Shown in pieces: positions 9,258-18,793 of a DNA stretch of 29,095 nucleotides. A model generated the notes under the pieces. The model was not told where the DNA came from, searched no databases, and saw only the letters and a list, made by a program, of their open reading frames with translations. Within the stretch, counting starts at the first letter, position 1; the number at the start of each line of letters is the position of its first letter. The stretch spans positions 1 to 29,095 of the forward strand of contig CAMBZB010000028.1 in the NCBI GenBank assembly GCA_945872245.1. Direction: 5' to 3'. Source of the DNA: Flavobacterium psychrophilum (GTDB lineage: Bacteria; Bacteroidota; Bacteroidia; Flavobacteriales; Flavobacteriaceae). The position numbers were made by a program, and so were the translations under genes.

Positions 9258-10733
9258 TTAAATTTTTTTTCTCATCCTGGCCACAGGAATATCCAATTGT
9301 TCACGGTATTTCGCAATAGTTCTTCGGGCAATAGGATAACCTTTTTCCAAAAGGATTTCGGCTAGTTGATCGTCTGGAAGTGGTTTGCGTTTGTCCTCGT
9401 CCTCAATGACGTTTTGTAGAATTTTCTTGATTTCGAGCGTCGACACCTCTTCACCTTGGTCGTTTTTCATTGCTTCCGAGAAGAATTCCTTGATAAGTTT
9501 TGTTCCGTAAGGCGTTTCTACATATTTACTGTTGGCCACACGAGAAATAGTCGAAATATCAAGACCCACCATATCGGCAATGTCTTTCAAAATCATCGGT
9601 TTTAGCTTGGTTTCATCGCCTTCTAGGAAATATTCTTGCTGGTAATGCATAATGGCGTTCATTGTCACATAGAGCGTTTCCTGACGCTGTTTGATGGCGT
9701 CGATAAACCATTTTGCTGAATCCAGTTTTTGTTTGATAAACTGCACTGCATCTTTTTGTGCATTCGATTTGTCGCGGGAACTTTTATAGGTCTGCATCAT
9801 TTCCTGATAGTCCTTGGAAACGTGCAAAGACGGTGCATTTCTTCCGTTTAGGGTCAAAACCAACTCGTCGTCCACAATTCGGATGGTAAAATCAGGAACA
9901 ACGTGTTCCGTAATTTTGTTGCTTCCGGTAAAGGAACCTCCTGGTTTCGGGTTGAGTTTTTCTATTTCGTGAATGGCCGTTTTAAGTTGCTCATTCGAAA
10001 CATTGTATTTTTGCTGCAGTTTGTCGTAATGTTTTTTGGTAAAAGCTTCAAACTGGTTTTCGATAATATCCATTGCCAAAGCCACATATTCCGTAGGTGT
10101 TTTGTGCTTCAATTGCAGCAGTAAACATTCCTGCAAATCACGTGCGCCAACCCCCGAAGGTTCCAGCTCGTGAATGATGTGCAACATTCTTTCAACCATT
10201 TTCTCATCTGTGTAAATACCTTGGGTAAAAGCCATATCGTCAACGATATCGGGAATACTTCGTCGGATATAACCCATATCGTCGATGCTTCCCACTAGAA
10301 ATTCTGCAATTTCTCGCTCTTGGTCGTTTAACATAAAAGTGTTTAGCTGATTGATTAAATCTTGGTGAAAACTTATTGGAGCGACTAATGGAGATTCTCG
10401 TTCTTCATCGTCATCACTGTAATTATTGGCCTGAGTCTTATAATCCGGTGTTTCGTCGCTGCTTAAATATTCGTCAATGTTTATGTCGCTTGTATCTTCA
10501 CTTTCATTATCATCATAATCGTCGAATTCGTCGTTGGTATTATCATTGTCGAATTCGTCTTTATCATAAATTTCTTCTTCCTCAGTTCCTGTTTCCAATG
10601 CTGGATTTTCATTCATTTCTTCCAACAATCGTTGTTCGAATGCTTGCGTAGGCAATTGAATTAACTTCATCAACTGGATTTGTTGTGGAGATAATTTTTG
10701 GGATAGTTTAAGATTTAGAAATTGCTTTAACAT
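9258..10733 (-). CDS. rpoN: RNA polymerase sigma-54 factor RpoN
   Basis: The 491-residue length is usual for the family. The N-terminus (MLKQFLNLKLSQKLSPQQIQ) is the Gln/Leu-rich activator-interacting region I. It is followed by a strongly acidic low-complexity linker (~49-115, Asp/Glu/Asn-rich), the core-binding domain, an HTH region (DISTISRVANSKYV), and the RpoN box ARRTIAKYRE at 469-478, which contacts the -24 element. RpoN directs polymerase to -24/-12 promoters and needs an AAA+ activator to melt DNA; no such activator is encoded in the window. It lies downstream of asnS on the same strand across a 102-base gap containing an imperfect inverted repeat, so co-transcription is possible but not certain. 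Confidence 0.97.
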   Translation of the reverse strand: MLKQFLNLKLSQKLSPQQIQLMKLIQLPTQAFEQRLLEEMNENPALETGTEEEEIYDKDEFDNDNTNDEFDDYDDNESEDTSDINIDEYLSSDETPDYKTQANNYSDDDEERESPLVAPISFHQDLINQLNTFMLNDQEREIAEFLVGSIDDMGYIRRSIPDIVDDMAFTQGIYTDEKMVERMLHIIHELEPSGVGARDLQECLLLQLKHKTPTEYVALAMDIIENQFEAFTKKHYDKLQQKYNVSNEQLKTAIHEIEKLNPKPGGSFTGSNKITEHVVPDFTIRIVDDELVLTLNGRNAPSLHVSKDYQEMMQTYKSSRDKSNAQKDAVQFIKQKLDSAKWFIDAIKQRQETLYVTMNAIMHYQQEYFLEGDETKLKPMILKDIADMVGLDISTISRVANSKYVETPYGTKLIKEFFSEAMKNDQGEEVSTLEIKKILQNVIEDEDKRKPLPDDQLAEILLEKGYPIARRTIAKYREQLDIPVARMRKKI

Positions 10734-10747
10734 TTTATTTTTTAATA

Positions 10748-10833
10748 GGTTATGAGTTTAGATGTTTATAAGTTTAGAAATAATTTGTTTGATTAACTTG
10801 CCTAAACGTATAACCACATCAACTTCTAAACTT
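10748..10833. repeat. Imperfect inverted repeat in the asnS-rpoN gap
   Basis: AAGTTTAGAA (10770-10779) is the exact reverse complement of TTCTAAACTT (10824-10833). The left arm also holds a direct repeat, TATGAGTTTAGA (10751-10762) and TATAAGTTTAGA (10767-10778). GGTTAT at 10748 mirrors ATAACC at 10809. The whole gap is built of TTTAGA-type units in both orientations. Confidence 0.6.
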
Positions 10834-10835
10834 TT

Positions 10836-12269
10836 TTAAAACTCAGCATTTTGCGGTGTTCTTGGAAATGGAATTACGTCACGTATATTAGTCATTCCTG
10901 TTACAAACAGCACCAATCTTTCGAATCCAAGGCCAAAACCCGAGTGTACGGCACTCCCGAATCTTCGGGTGTCTAAATACCACCATAATTCTTCTTCATC
11001 GATTCCCAAAGCTTTCATTTTTTCGACCAAAACGTCAAAACGTTCTTCTCTTTGTGAACCTCCAACGATTTCTCCAATTCCCGGGAAAAGAATGTCCATG
11101 GCACGAACCGTCTTTCCGTCTTCGTTCAAACGCATATAAAATGCTTTGATATTGGCTGGATAATCAAACAAGATTACCGGACATTTAAAGTGTTTTTCAA
11201 CTAAATAACGCTCGTGTTCCGATTGTAAATCAGCCCCCCATTCATTGATGATGTAATTGAATTTCTTCTTTTTATTAGGAGTAGAGTCTCTCAAAATGTC
11301 AATCGCTTCCGTATATGAAACGCGTTTGAAGTTGTTTTCCAACACAAAATTCAGTTTTTCTAGCAGCCCCATTTCGCTTCTTTCGGCTTGTGGTTTTGAT
11401 TTTTCTTCTTCTAATAATCGTCCTTCCAAGAATTTCAAATCCTCCGGACATTTGTCAATGGTATATTTAATTATGTACTGAATAAAATCTTCGGCTAAGT
11501 CCATATTGTCATTCAAATCATTGAATGCCACTTCGGGCTCAATCATCCAAAATTCAGCCAAATGGCGGGAAGTGTTCGAGTTTTCGGCTCTAAATGTGGG
11601 TCCAAAAGTATAAATTTGACCCAAAGCCATGGCAAAAGTTTCGCCTTCTAATTGTCCGGAAACCGTTAAGTTGGTTTCTTTTCCAAAGAAATCTTCCTTG
11701 TAATTTACTTTTCCGTCTTCGGTTCTTGGCGTATTGTCAAAAGGCAAAGCGGTAACCTTGAACATTTCGCCAGCCCCTTCAGCATCAGAACCGGAAATGA
11801 TGGGCGTATTTACATGTACAAAACCTTTTTGTTGAAAATAGTTGTGAATGGCAAACGACAATACCGAACGCACCCTCATAATGGCTCCAAACGCATTGGT
11901 GCGAACTCTTAAATGTGCATTTTCACGCAAGAATTCCAAGGAATGTTTTTTGGGTTGCATCGGAAATTTCTCTGCATCCGAGTCGCCAAGAATTTCCAAT
12001 CCCGTAACCTGAATTTCGTATTTCTGTCCAGCACCTTTGCTTTCTACCAAGTTTCCAGTAACCGAAATTGCGGCTCCAGTCGTGATTCTTTTCAAGGTTT
12101 CTTCGGGCGTGTTTTCAAAATCGACAACGCATTGCATATTGTTGAGGATCGAACCATCATTCAACGCAATAAATTGATTGTTTCTAAAAGTTCTTACCCA
12201 ACCTTTTGCATTCACTCCTTGAAGTGTTGTTGCGCTGTTTAGTAAGTCTTTAACTCTTGTATGTTTCAT
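10836..12269 (-). CDS. asnS: Asparaginyl-tRNA synthetase
   Basis: This class II aminoacyl-tRNA synthetase charges tRNA-Asn in the cytoplasm. The 477-residue protein has an N-terminal OB-fold anticodon-binding domain ([18 protein letters not shown]) and a C-terminal catalytic core. Motif 2 is visible as [21 protein letters not shown], whose SRHLAEF form is typical of AsnRS rather than AspRS, and motif 3 as [12 protein letters not shown]. The C-terminus [11 protein letters not shown] is also diagnostic. An insert between motifs ([15 protein letters not shown] region) is common in bacterial AsnRS. It has its own likely -7 element 43 bases upstream. Confidence 0.97.
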   Translation of the reverse strand: MKHTRVKDLLNSATTLQGVNAKGWVRTFRNNQFIALNDGSILNNMQCVVDFENTPEETLKRITTGAAISVTGNLVESKGAGQKYEIQVTGLEILGDSDAEKFPMQPKKHSLEFLRENAHLRVRTNAFGAIMRVRSVLSFAIHNYFQQKGFVHVNTPIISGSDAEGAGEMFKVTALPFDNTPRTEDGKVNYKEDFFGKETNLTVSGQLEGETFAMALGQIYTFGPTFRAENSNTSRHLAEFWMIEPEVAFNDLNDNMDLAEDFIQYIIKYTIDKCPEDLKFLEGRLLEEEKSKPQAERSEMGLLEKLNFVLENNFKRVSYTEAIDILRDSTPNKKKKFNYIINEWGADLQSEHERYLVEKHFKCPVILFDYPANIKAFYMRLNEDGKTVRAMDILFPGIGEIVGGSQREERFDVLVEKMKALGIDEEELWWYLDTRRFGSAVHSGFGLGFERLVLFVTGMTNIRDVIPFPRTPQNAEF

Positions 12270-12311
12270 TTTAATGGTAAAATTGATACAAATTGTATGA
12301 TGATAGAACTA

Positions 12312-12319
12312 CAAAGATA
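12312..12319 (-). promoter_or_regulatory. Likely -7 promoter element of asnS
   Basis: On the minus strand this reads TATCTTTG, a full match to TAnnTTTG, 43 bases upstream of the asnS ATG. No convincing TTG is present at the -33 position. Confidence 0.45.
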
Positions 12320-12414
12320 ATTGATTTATTGTGATTTTCGTAGCCACTTTCGTAGCTAAAAAGACAGGGTAAATAACGGGAATTCTTAATCACCTCGTGC
12401 CTATCAATGACATT

Positions 12415-14787
12415 CTATTCCACAAGTTCAGCTTCTATTAAATCCTCTTTAATAGCTTTCTTTTTTTCGAAAGTCAGCACCAATGCCGGTAAAACCAATA
12501 GATTGGCAAACATCGCAAACAACAAAGTGCAAGAAATCAAACCACCAAGGGCAATCGTTCCACTAAAGCTGGAAAGCGTGAAAATGGCGAACCCAAAAAC
12601 CAAGACGATGGAAGTGTAAAAGGTGCTTATTCCAGTTTCCCGAAGTGCGCTAAATACTGATTTTTTGATTTTTCCTTTGTTTTCTATCAGGTCGTGTCGG
12701 TATTTTGCCATAAACTGTATGGCATTATCCACCGAAATACCGAAAGCAATACTGAAAACCAAAATCGTTGATGGCTTGAGCGGAATGCCAAAATACCCCA
12801 TCAATCCTGAAGTGATAAACAAAGGAAGGATATTTGTAATAACGGAAACTAAAATCATTTTTATGGACCGAAACATATAAGCCATTAATCCTGCGATTAA
12901 CAAAATAGCAAAAATGAGCGATTCGACGAGGTTGTCGACTAAGTAAGATGTTCCTTTTTGGAAAACCAGGGCCTTTCCTGTCAACGTAACATCGTAACGT
13001 TCTTTTGGGAAAACTAGGTCTATTTTTGACTTTAATTCCCCTTCTACTTTCGCCATTTCTTTCGTGCCAATGTCTCTCATAAAAGTTGTGATTCGGGCGT
13101 ATTGTCCAGTCGAATCCACATAACTTTTCATCAAATTCTCTTTGGTGTTTTTCGTGGCATTTTTGGCATACGAAAGGATGAATGATTGCTCTTGTGAAGT
13201 AGGCAATTCATAATATTCTGGATTTCCATTGTAATACGCCTGTTTCGAATACTTTACCAAATTTACTATTGAAATGGGTTTCGATAATTCTGGTATTCCG
13301 GAAATAGTTTGTTGTAATTCGTCCATTTTTTTCATCGTGGACAATTTCATAACCCCCTTCTTGTGTTTGGTGTCAATCACAATTTCCAATGGCATAACCC
13401 CTTTGAATTCCTTTTCGAAGAAGACAATATCCTTAAAGAATGAAGCGCTTTTTGGCATTTCGCCAATCAAACTTCCGGAAACTTTCATTTGTGAAACTCC
13501 GATGACGCTAAAGATCATGAGTATTCCATAAATCATATAGATGATTCTTCGATTGTATCGAACAGCATATTCTACCCAATCTATAACGGCTGCTATGTAA
13601 TTTTTACTTAAATGATACAGGTGTTTTTCTTTTGGAATTGCCATATAGCTCGACACAATTGGAACTAGTAATAGGGTTAAAAAATAAACAGTCATCACGT
13701 TTATTGAAGTCACTAGTCCAAATTCGAATAATAAATCGTTGCCAGTAATCATAAATGTAGCAAAACCTACCGCTGTTGTTAGGTTAGTCATTAGCGTAGA
13801 GACGCCAATTTTAGAAATAACACGCTGTAGGGCTTTCGCTTGATTATTGTGTAATTTAATTTCCTGCTGGTATTTATTGATAAGAAAGATACAGTTCGTC
13901 ACGCCAATAACAATAATTAAAGGCGGAATAATAGCCGTTAAAATCGTGATTTTATAATGGAATAATCCCAAGGTGCCGAAAGACCAAACTACGCCAATCA
14001 ATAAAATACAAATTGAAATTAAAGTAGCTAGAGCCGAACGGAAAAATAAAAAGAAAATAAACGAGGTAATGAAAAGTGCAGCTCCAATAAAGAGCCCAAT
14101 TTCGCCTTTCATGTTTTGCGCATTGATGGTTCGAATATAGGGCATTCCTGAAACACGAAGGTCGATTCCGGTTGCTTTCTCGAATTTCTCGATTTTTGGA
14201 ACTAGATTTTCAATTATGAAGGTTTTTCGCGCCTCGGTGTTAACAATTTTTTTATTCAAATAAATTGCAGAACGAATGCTTCCTGATTGTTTGTTGAATA
14301 ATAAGCCTTCATAAAAAGGTAGGTTATTGAAAAGTTCATTTTTTATTTTCTCCAAATAAACAGCATTATTTGTTTGGCTTTGGTCAACAAGCGGAACCAA
14401 TTCAAATTTCTCGGCTATCGTGTCTTTTTGTAATTTTTTTAAATCGTTTAGAGAAACAACAAGTTCCACTTCTTTAGAATTCTTCAAACCTGTCATTAAC
14501 TCGTTCCAAGCCCTATACCCTTTTGGAGTAAAAAAAGCTTTGTCCTTGAACCCAATAACAATCAGATTGCCTTCTTCTCCAAATTTATTTAAGAATTCTT
14601 GGTATTGCTTATTAACAATGTGTTTTTGAGGAAGTAAATTGGCCTCGGTATAAGTCATGCTCAGATTTTTCCATTGCAAACCGAGAAAAACCGTTAGAAC
14701 AAGAATAACTCCAAGTATCGGGAGTCTATTTTTGAGTATAATCCGGGCAATCAGTTCCCAAAATCCTACTTTTAATGCTTTTTTCAT
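12415..14787 (-). CDS. RND/MMPL-superfamily membrane exporter
   Basis: The 790-residue protein shows the duplicated RND layout: TM1 (~17-37), a large extracytoplasmic domain (~38-225), five clustered TMs (~228-370), TM7 (~420-438), a second extracytoplasmic domain (~440-640), and a final five-TM cluster (~650-775). The TM clusters resemble sterol-sensing/MMPL domains, for example PPLIIVIGVTNCIFLINKY and SIAFGISVDNAIQFMAKY; the acidic residue in the latter is typical of proton-relay positions. It is shorter than AcrB-type pumps. No membrane-fusion or outer-membrane partner lies next to it, which fits the MMPL/HpnN-like branch that moves lipids or hydrophobic compounds. Substrate is unknown. 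Confidence 0.85.
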   Translation of the reverse strand: MKKALKVGFWELIARIILKNRLPILGVILVLTVFLGLQWKNLSMTYTEANLLPQKHIVNKQYQEFLNKFGEEGNLIVIGFKDKAFFTPKGYRAWNELMTGLKNSKEVELVVSLNDLKKLQKDTIAEKFELVPLVDQSQTNNAVYLEKIKNELFNNLPFYEGLLFNKQSGSIRSAIYLNKKIVNTEARKTFIIENLVPKIEKFEKATGIDLRVSGMPYIRTINAQNMKGEIGLFIGAALFITSFIFFLFFRSALATLISICILLIGVVWSFGTLGLFHYKITILTAIIPPLIIVIGVTNCIFLINKYQQEIKLHNNQAKALQRVISKIGVSTLMTNLTTAVGFATFMITGNDLLFEFGLVTSINVMTVYFLTLLLVPIVSSYMAIPKEKHLYHLSKNYIAAVIDWVEYAVRYNRRIIYMIYGILMIFSVIGVSQMKVSGSLIGEMPKSASFFKDIVFFEKEFKGVMPLEIVIDTKHKKGVMKLSTMKKMDELQQTISGIPELSKPISIVNLVKYSKQAYYNGNPEYYELPTSQEQSFILSYAKNATKNTKENLMKSYVDSTGQYARITTFMRDIGTKEMAKVEGELKSKIDLVFPKERYDVTLTGKALVFQKGTSYLVDNLVESLIFAILLIAGLMAYMFRSIKMILVSVITNILPLFITSGLMGYFGIPLKPSTILVFSIAFGISVDNAIQFMAKYRHDLIENKGKIKKSVFSALRETGISTFYTSIVLVFGFAIFTLSSFSGTIALGGLISCTLLFAMFANLLVLPALVLTFEKKKAIKEDLIEAELVE

Positions 14788-14807
14788 ATAAAAATTAAAA
14801 ATCGCGA

Positions 14808-14815
14808 CAAAGGTA
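14808..14815 (-). promoter_or_regulatory. Likely -7 promoter element of the RND exporter gene
   Basis: The minus strand reads TACCTTTG, a full TAnnTTTG match, 20 bases before the ATG. No -33 TTG is seen at standard spacing. Confidence 0.42.
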
Positions 14816-14926
14816 GATAAATCAAGCCTTATTTCATAATTTGCGCTATTACATTTAAGTTTTAATTGTGCTATTTTCCTATCAAGATTAAATTTATATT
14901 ATTAATTTTTTTGATGTTATAATTTA

Positions 14927-14934
14927 TATATTTG
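14927..14934 (+). promoter_or_regulatory. Likely -7 promoter element of the antiporter gene
   Basis: TATATTTG matches TAnnTTTG and lies 50 bases before the ATG at 14985. A TTG at 14911-14913 is only 13 bases upstream, closer than the usual ~17-23. The 197-base divergent gap thus appears to hold one promoter for each flanking gene. Confidence 0.4.
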
Positions 14935-14984
14935 GTTTTCTCATCTTTGTAGGGGAATAATTTAAATAGTTGAGGTAGTAACAT

Positions 14985-17255
14985 ATGAAAAACCATAGAA
15001 ATACCATATTTTATTTTGTTGTTACGGGTGGTTTTACGGCTTTGATATATTGGATTATATGCCAAGGAAAAAGCCTTGAAACAGGAAAAAATTACATTCG
15101 TCCCGTAACTGAAAATGGTCATTGGAATGATTTCATGGCTTCTTTAACTCTGAATTTACATCACGATTTGGCCATACTCTTGGCCCAAATTATCACCATA
15201 ATTTTTGTAGCCCGTTTTTTTGGATGGGTTTTTCGAAAAATAGGGCAGCCTTCCGTAATTGGTGAAATCATTGCTGGAATCGCACTTGGTCCTTCCTTGT
15301 TAGGGTTGTATTTTCCAGAATTTTCCGGTGCCTTGTTTCCTATTCAATCTTTAGGAAATCTGCAGTTTTTGAGCCAAATCGGGCTGATACTTTTTATGTT
15401 TATAATTGGTATTGAACTCGACTTAAAAGTGTTGCAAAATCGGGCAAAAGAAGCTGTAGTTATTAGTCATGCCAGTATAGTGATTCCGTTTGCATTAGGA
15501 ATTGGCTTGGCTTATTTTGTATATTATAGATTTGCTCCTGCGGGTGTTGCTTTTTTGCCCTTTGCTTTGTTTATGGGAATCGCTATGAGTATCACCGCAT
15601 TTCCGGTATTGGCAAGAATAGTTCAGGAAAGAGGCATTCATAAAACCAAATTGGGAGCTATTGTAATTACTTGCGCCGCTGCGGATGACATAACCGCTTG
15701 GTGTTTGCTTGCGGCAGTAATTGCCATTGTAAAGGCGGGAACTTTCGTGAGTTCGCTCTATGTTATTGGATTGGCAATCCTATATGTAATTGTCATGCTT
15801 TTTGTGGTTAAGCCCTTTTTGAAAAAAATAGGGGAATTATATGGAACAAAGGAGAACTTGAGTAAGCCTGTGGTTGCCATTTTCTTTTTAACATTAATTA
15901 TATCTTCTTATTTGACAGAGATTATTGGGATACACGCACTTTTTGGAGCTTTTATGACGGGGGTTATTATGCCTGATATAACTAAATTCAGGAACCTGTT
16001 TATAGAAAAAGTTGAAGACGTTTCGGTGATATTATTGCTGCCATTATTCTTTGTTTACACGGGATTGCGAACCGAAATCGGGTTGATTAATGATCCTTTT
16101 TTATGGAGGGTAACCGGTTTTATCATCTTGGTTGCTGTTGTCGGAAAGTTTTTTGGAAGTGCATTGGCGGCAAAATTTGTGGGTCAAAGTTGGCGCGATA
16201 GTTTAACTATTGGTGCCCTGATGAATACACGAGGATTGATGGAATTAATAGTTTTAAACATTGGTTTGGATCTAAAAGTACTGACCCCTGAAGTTTTCAC
16301 GATGATGGTTATTATGGCATTGGTCACTACTTTCATGACGGGTCCAACTTTAAACAGCATCAATTATATATTTAAGACAAAAGACGAGAGTATTTTGGAC
16401 GAAATTCCGAATGGCAATAAATATAAAATATTGATATCCTTTGGGAATAATGAAAAAGGGAAATCACTTTTGCGTTTAGCAAATAGCCTAGTCAAGAAAC
16501 AGAAAGAAACATCGACTGTAACTGCAATGCACCTCACCTTGAGTGATGAGGTACATTCCTATAATTTGGAAGAATATGAAAAAGATCGGTTTTTGCCAAT
16601 AATTGAGGAATCCAATGCGTTGAGACAGGAAATCACCACATTGTTTCAAGCCACAGTAGATATTGAAACCAACATTTGTGAAATTGCTAATAACGGGGAA
16701 TTTGATTTGCTTTTGGTTGGTCTTGGAAAATCTATTTTTGAAGGGACCCTGCTAGGAAAAGTGTTGGGATTTACCACCAGAATAATGAATCCAGACCGAT
16801 TGATTGATAAATTTACCGGAAAGGAGGGCTTGTTTGAAAACTCCCCTTTTGACGAAAGGACAAGGCAGATTATTTCGAAAATCAAGACGCCTCTAGGGAT
16901 TTTAGTCGATAAAGAGTTGCAGTCTGTGAACCAAGTTTTTATCCCAATCTTTAGTTCAGAGGATTCCTTTTTGATTGATTATGCTCAGAAATTAATCTTT
17001 AACAATAATTCCAAAATTGTAATTTTGGATGTAAATGGTCATGTCAACACTAATTTTGTTTTGAAGAGTGCCGTCAATTCATTAGAACAAAAATATTCTA
17101 ATAATATCACTTTGGTAAATGACAAGATCATTAAAAAAGAGTTTTTGGCGATGCAAGACTTAATGATAATCAGTATCGAAAGCTGGAAAGAACTCGTGGA
17201 TTCAGGTAGTTCTTGGTTGAGTAAAGTTCCTTCTGTATTGATTATGAAGCAATAA
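14985..17255 (+). CDS. CPA2-family cation:proton antiporter with C-terminal USP-like domain
   Basis: The first ~50 residues carry an extra hydrophobic segment ([20 protein letters not shown]). The core (~60-450) is a Na+/H+ exchanger domain with about 12 TMs: [19 protein letters not shown], then [13 protein letters not shown], then AAADDITAW, where the Asp pair is the expected ion-binding site, and later [17 protein letters not shown]. Residues ~465-756 are soluble and look like one or two universal-stress-protein-like folds ([19 protein letters not shown]). CPA2 proteins exchange Na+ or K+ for protons across the inner membrane, and the soluble tail is likely regulatory. The specific ion cannot be told from sequence. 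Transcription ends at the hairpin shared with frr. Confidence 0.92.
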   Translation: MKNHRNTIFYFVVTGGFTALIYWIICQGKSLETGKNYIRPVTENGHWNDFMASLTLNLHHDLAILLAQIITIIFVARFFGWVFRKIGQPSVIGEIIAGIALGPSLLGLYFPEFSGALFPIQSLGNLQFLSQIGLILFMFIIGIELDLKVLQNRAKEAVVISHASIVIPFALGIGLAYFVYYRFAPAGVAFLPFALFMGIAMSITAFPVLARIVQERGIHKTKLGAIVITCAAADDITAWCLLAAVIAIVKAGTFVSSLYVIGLAILYVIVMLFVVKPFLKKIGELYGTKENLSKPVVAIFFLTLIISSYLTEIIGIHALFGAFMTGVIMPDITKFRNLFIEKVEDVSVILLLPLFFVYTGLRTEIGLINDPFLWRVTGFIILVAVVGKFFGSALAAKFVGQSWRDSLTIGALMNTRGLMELIVLNIGLDLKVLTPEVFTMMVIMALVTTFMTGPTLNSINYIFKTKDESILDEIPNGNKYKILISFGNNEKGKSLLRLANSLVKKQKETSTVTAMHLTLSDEVHSYNLEEYEKDRFLPIIEESNALRQEITTLFQATVDIETNICEIANNGEFDLLLVGLGKSIFEGTLLGKVLGFTTRIMNPDRLIDKFTGKEGLFENSPFDERTRQIISKIKTPLGILVDKELQSVNQVFIPIFSSEDSFLIDYAQKLIFNNNSKIVILDVNGHVNTNFVLKSAVNSLEQKYSNNITLVNDKIIKKEFLAMQDLMIISIESWKELVDSGSSWLSKVPSVLIMKQ

Positions 17256-17267
17256 TTTGAAATAAAA

Positions 17268-17296
17268 AAATCCGCGCGAAGCGGATTTATTTATTT
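17268..17296. terminator. Bidirectional terminator between antiporter and frr
   Basis: AAATCCGC (17268-17275) and GCGGATTT (17281-17288) form an 8-bp stem around GCGAA. A runs on the left and T-rich sequence on the right give a U tract in both directions, so one hairpin serves both convergent genes. Confidence 0.82.
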
Positions 17297-17311
17297 ATTT
17301 TTTGCTAAAAG

Positions 17312-17875
17312 TTACACTTTCATAATTTCGGCTTCTTTGTGAACCAAGTGTTCATCAATTTTTTTGATAAAACTGTTGGTTAAATTTTGCACTTCCTCTT
17401 CGGCACTTTTGCAAATATCTTCGGATGTTCCGTCCTTTTCCAATTTTTTGATTTCCGTGTTAGCTTCTTTACGAGCATTTCGTATTCCAATTTTAGCATC
17501 CTCGGCTTCTGATTTCGCTTGTTTGGCAAGATCGCGTCTTCTTTCTTCGGTCAAGGGCGGAACGCTTATTATGATCACATCTCCGTTATTCATTGGGTTG
17601 AAGCCAATATTTGCGACCATAATTGCTTTTTCGATTGTATGGAGCATGTTCTTTTCAAAAGGCTGTAATGTGATAGTTCGCGCATCGGGAACACTAATTT
17701 TAGCTATTTGTGAAAGTGGAGTAGCAGATCCATAATAGTCTACAAAAACACTTCCTAGCATGGCAGGAGATGCTTTTCCAGCTCGAATATTCAAGAATGC
17801 TTTTTCTAAATGGGCAATAGAACCCTCCATAGATTCCTGGGTACTGTCTAAAATAAATTCAATTTCTTCAGTCAT
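17312..17875 (-). CDS. frr: Ribosome recycling factor
   Basis: At 187 residues it has the standard length. The three-helix bundle with inserted beta/alpha domain is recognisable from HLEKAFLNIRAGKASPAML near the N-terminus, the IAKISVPDARTITLQPFEKN segment, and the helical tail RRDLAKQAKSEAEDAKIGIR. RRF acts with EF-G to split the post-termination ribosome. It follows pyrH by 74 bases on the same strand, the common bacterial order pyrH-frr, and the gap contains a 15-base tandem repeat. Confidence 0.98.
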   Translation of the reverse strand: MTEEIEFILDSTQESMEGSIAHLEKAFLNIRAGKASPAMLGSVFVDYYGSATPLSQIAKISVPDARTITLQPFEKNMLHTIEKAIMVANIGFNPMNNGDVIIISVPPLTEERRRDLAKQAKSEAEDAKIGIRNARKEANTEIKKLEKDGTSEDICKSAEEEVQNLTNSFIKKIDEHLVHKEAEIMKV

Positions 17876-17884
17876 TTTTTTAGG

Positions 17885-17913
17885 TTTTGGGTTGTTGGGT
17901 TTTGGGTTGTTGG
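17885..17913. repeat. 15-base tandem repeat in the pyrH-frr gap
   Basis: TTTTGGGTTGTTGGG (17885-17899) is followed at once by TTTTGGGTTGTTGG (17900-17913). A second, looser direct repeat of the type AACCATCA lies at about 17937-17950, reaching the pyrH stop. Confidence 0.75.
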
Positions 17914-17949
17914 AATTTTAACAATAAACCATCAGCCAAAAACCATCAT

Positions 17950-18657
17950 CTAAATATTTACTTCTGTTCCTACGTTTTCGCCTTTACAAATTTTCAACAG
18001 ATTACCTTCTTTATTCATGTCAAAAATTACGATTGGCAATTTATTTTCCTGACTCAAGGTAAAAGCTGTTGTATCCATAACATTCAATCCTTTTTTTAAT
18101 ACATCTTCAAATGAAATATAATTGAATTTGGTTGCTGTCGCATCTTTTTCCGGATCTGCAGTATATACACCGTCAACGCGAGTTCCTTTTAGAATTACAT
18201 CTGCATTAATTTCAACACCACGCAAAACGGCAGCGGTGTCAGTGGTGAAATAAGGATTTCCTGTTCCTGCACCAAAAATAACGATTCTCCCTTTTTCAAG
18301 ATGACGATCCGCTCTTCTTTTGATGTATGGCTCAGCAATAGATTCCATTTTCAGGGCAGTTTGCAAACGAGTTTTCATTCCTTTATGTTCAAGTGCTCCT
18401 TGCAAAGCCATTCCGTTAATAACCGTGGCCAACATTCCCATGTAGTCTCCTTGAACACGATCCATACCGTTACTAGCTCCTGCAACACCTCTAAAAATAT
18501 TTCCTCCACCTATCACAATGGCGATTTCCACTCCCTTATCATGAACTTTTTTAATTTCATCGGCATATTCGTCTAATCTTGCAGGATCGATTCCGTACTG
18601 TCTATCGCCCATTAATGCTTCACCACTTAGTTTTAGAAGAATTCTTTTGTATTTCAT
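17950..18657 (-). CDS. pyrH: UMP kinase
   Basis: This 235-residue amino-acid-kinase-fold enzyme converts UMP to UDP with ATP in pyrimidine nucleotide synthesis. The N-terminal [18 protein letters not shown] contains the phosphate-binding Lys/Gly segment. [11 protein letters not shown] is the second glycine-rich loop, and [16 protein letters not shown] is the UMP-binding loop characteristic of bacterial PyrH. The ADP/ATP-site stretch [12 protein letters not shown] is also present. It is followed by frr on the same strand and preceded by its own -7 element, so pyrH-frr may be transcribed separately from the upstream channel gene. Confidence 0.98.
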   Translation of the reverse strand: MKYKRILLKLSGEALMGDRQYGIDPARLDEYADEIKKVHDKGVEIAIVIGGGNIFRGVAGASNGMDRVQGDYMGMLATVINGMALQGALEHKGMKTRLQTALKMESIAEPYIKRRADRHLEKGRIVIFGAGTGNPYFTTDTAAVLRGVEINADVILKGTRVDGVYTADPEKDATATKFNYISFEDVLKKGLNVMDTTAFTLSQENKLPIVIFDMNKEGNLLKICKGENVGTEVNI

Positions 18658-18717
18658 GATAGTATTAAAATTTGGAGTCTTGATTTTGCAAGCTCAAGTT
18701 TTTATTGTTGAGTTGTG

Positions 18718-18725
18718 CAAATATA
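18718..18725 (-). promoter_or_regulatory. Likely -7 promoter element of pyrH-frr
   Basis: The minus strand reads TATATTTG, a full TAnnTTTG match, 60 bases upstream of the pyrH ATG. The -33 region is weak. Confidence 0.45.
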
Positions 18726-18793
18726 AACATATTCTTTTTTTGAAAATAATGGTTTTAATTATTTTTTGACTCGAAAAATGAGGTAGGATTCTC

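Noticed and set aside
14871..15122. 83-residue minus-strand ORF overlapping the antiporter start
   Set aside because: It mirrors the antiporter N-terminus, is Lys/Asn/Ile-rich without family pattern, and covers the divergent promoter region.
17364..17735. 123-residue plus-strand ORF opposite frr
   Set aside because: It lies entirely inside the clear frr gene on the other strand and has no recognisable domain; it is an antisense shadow.
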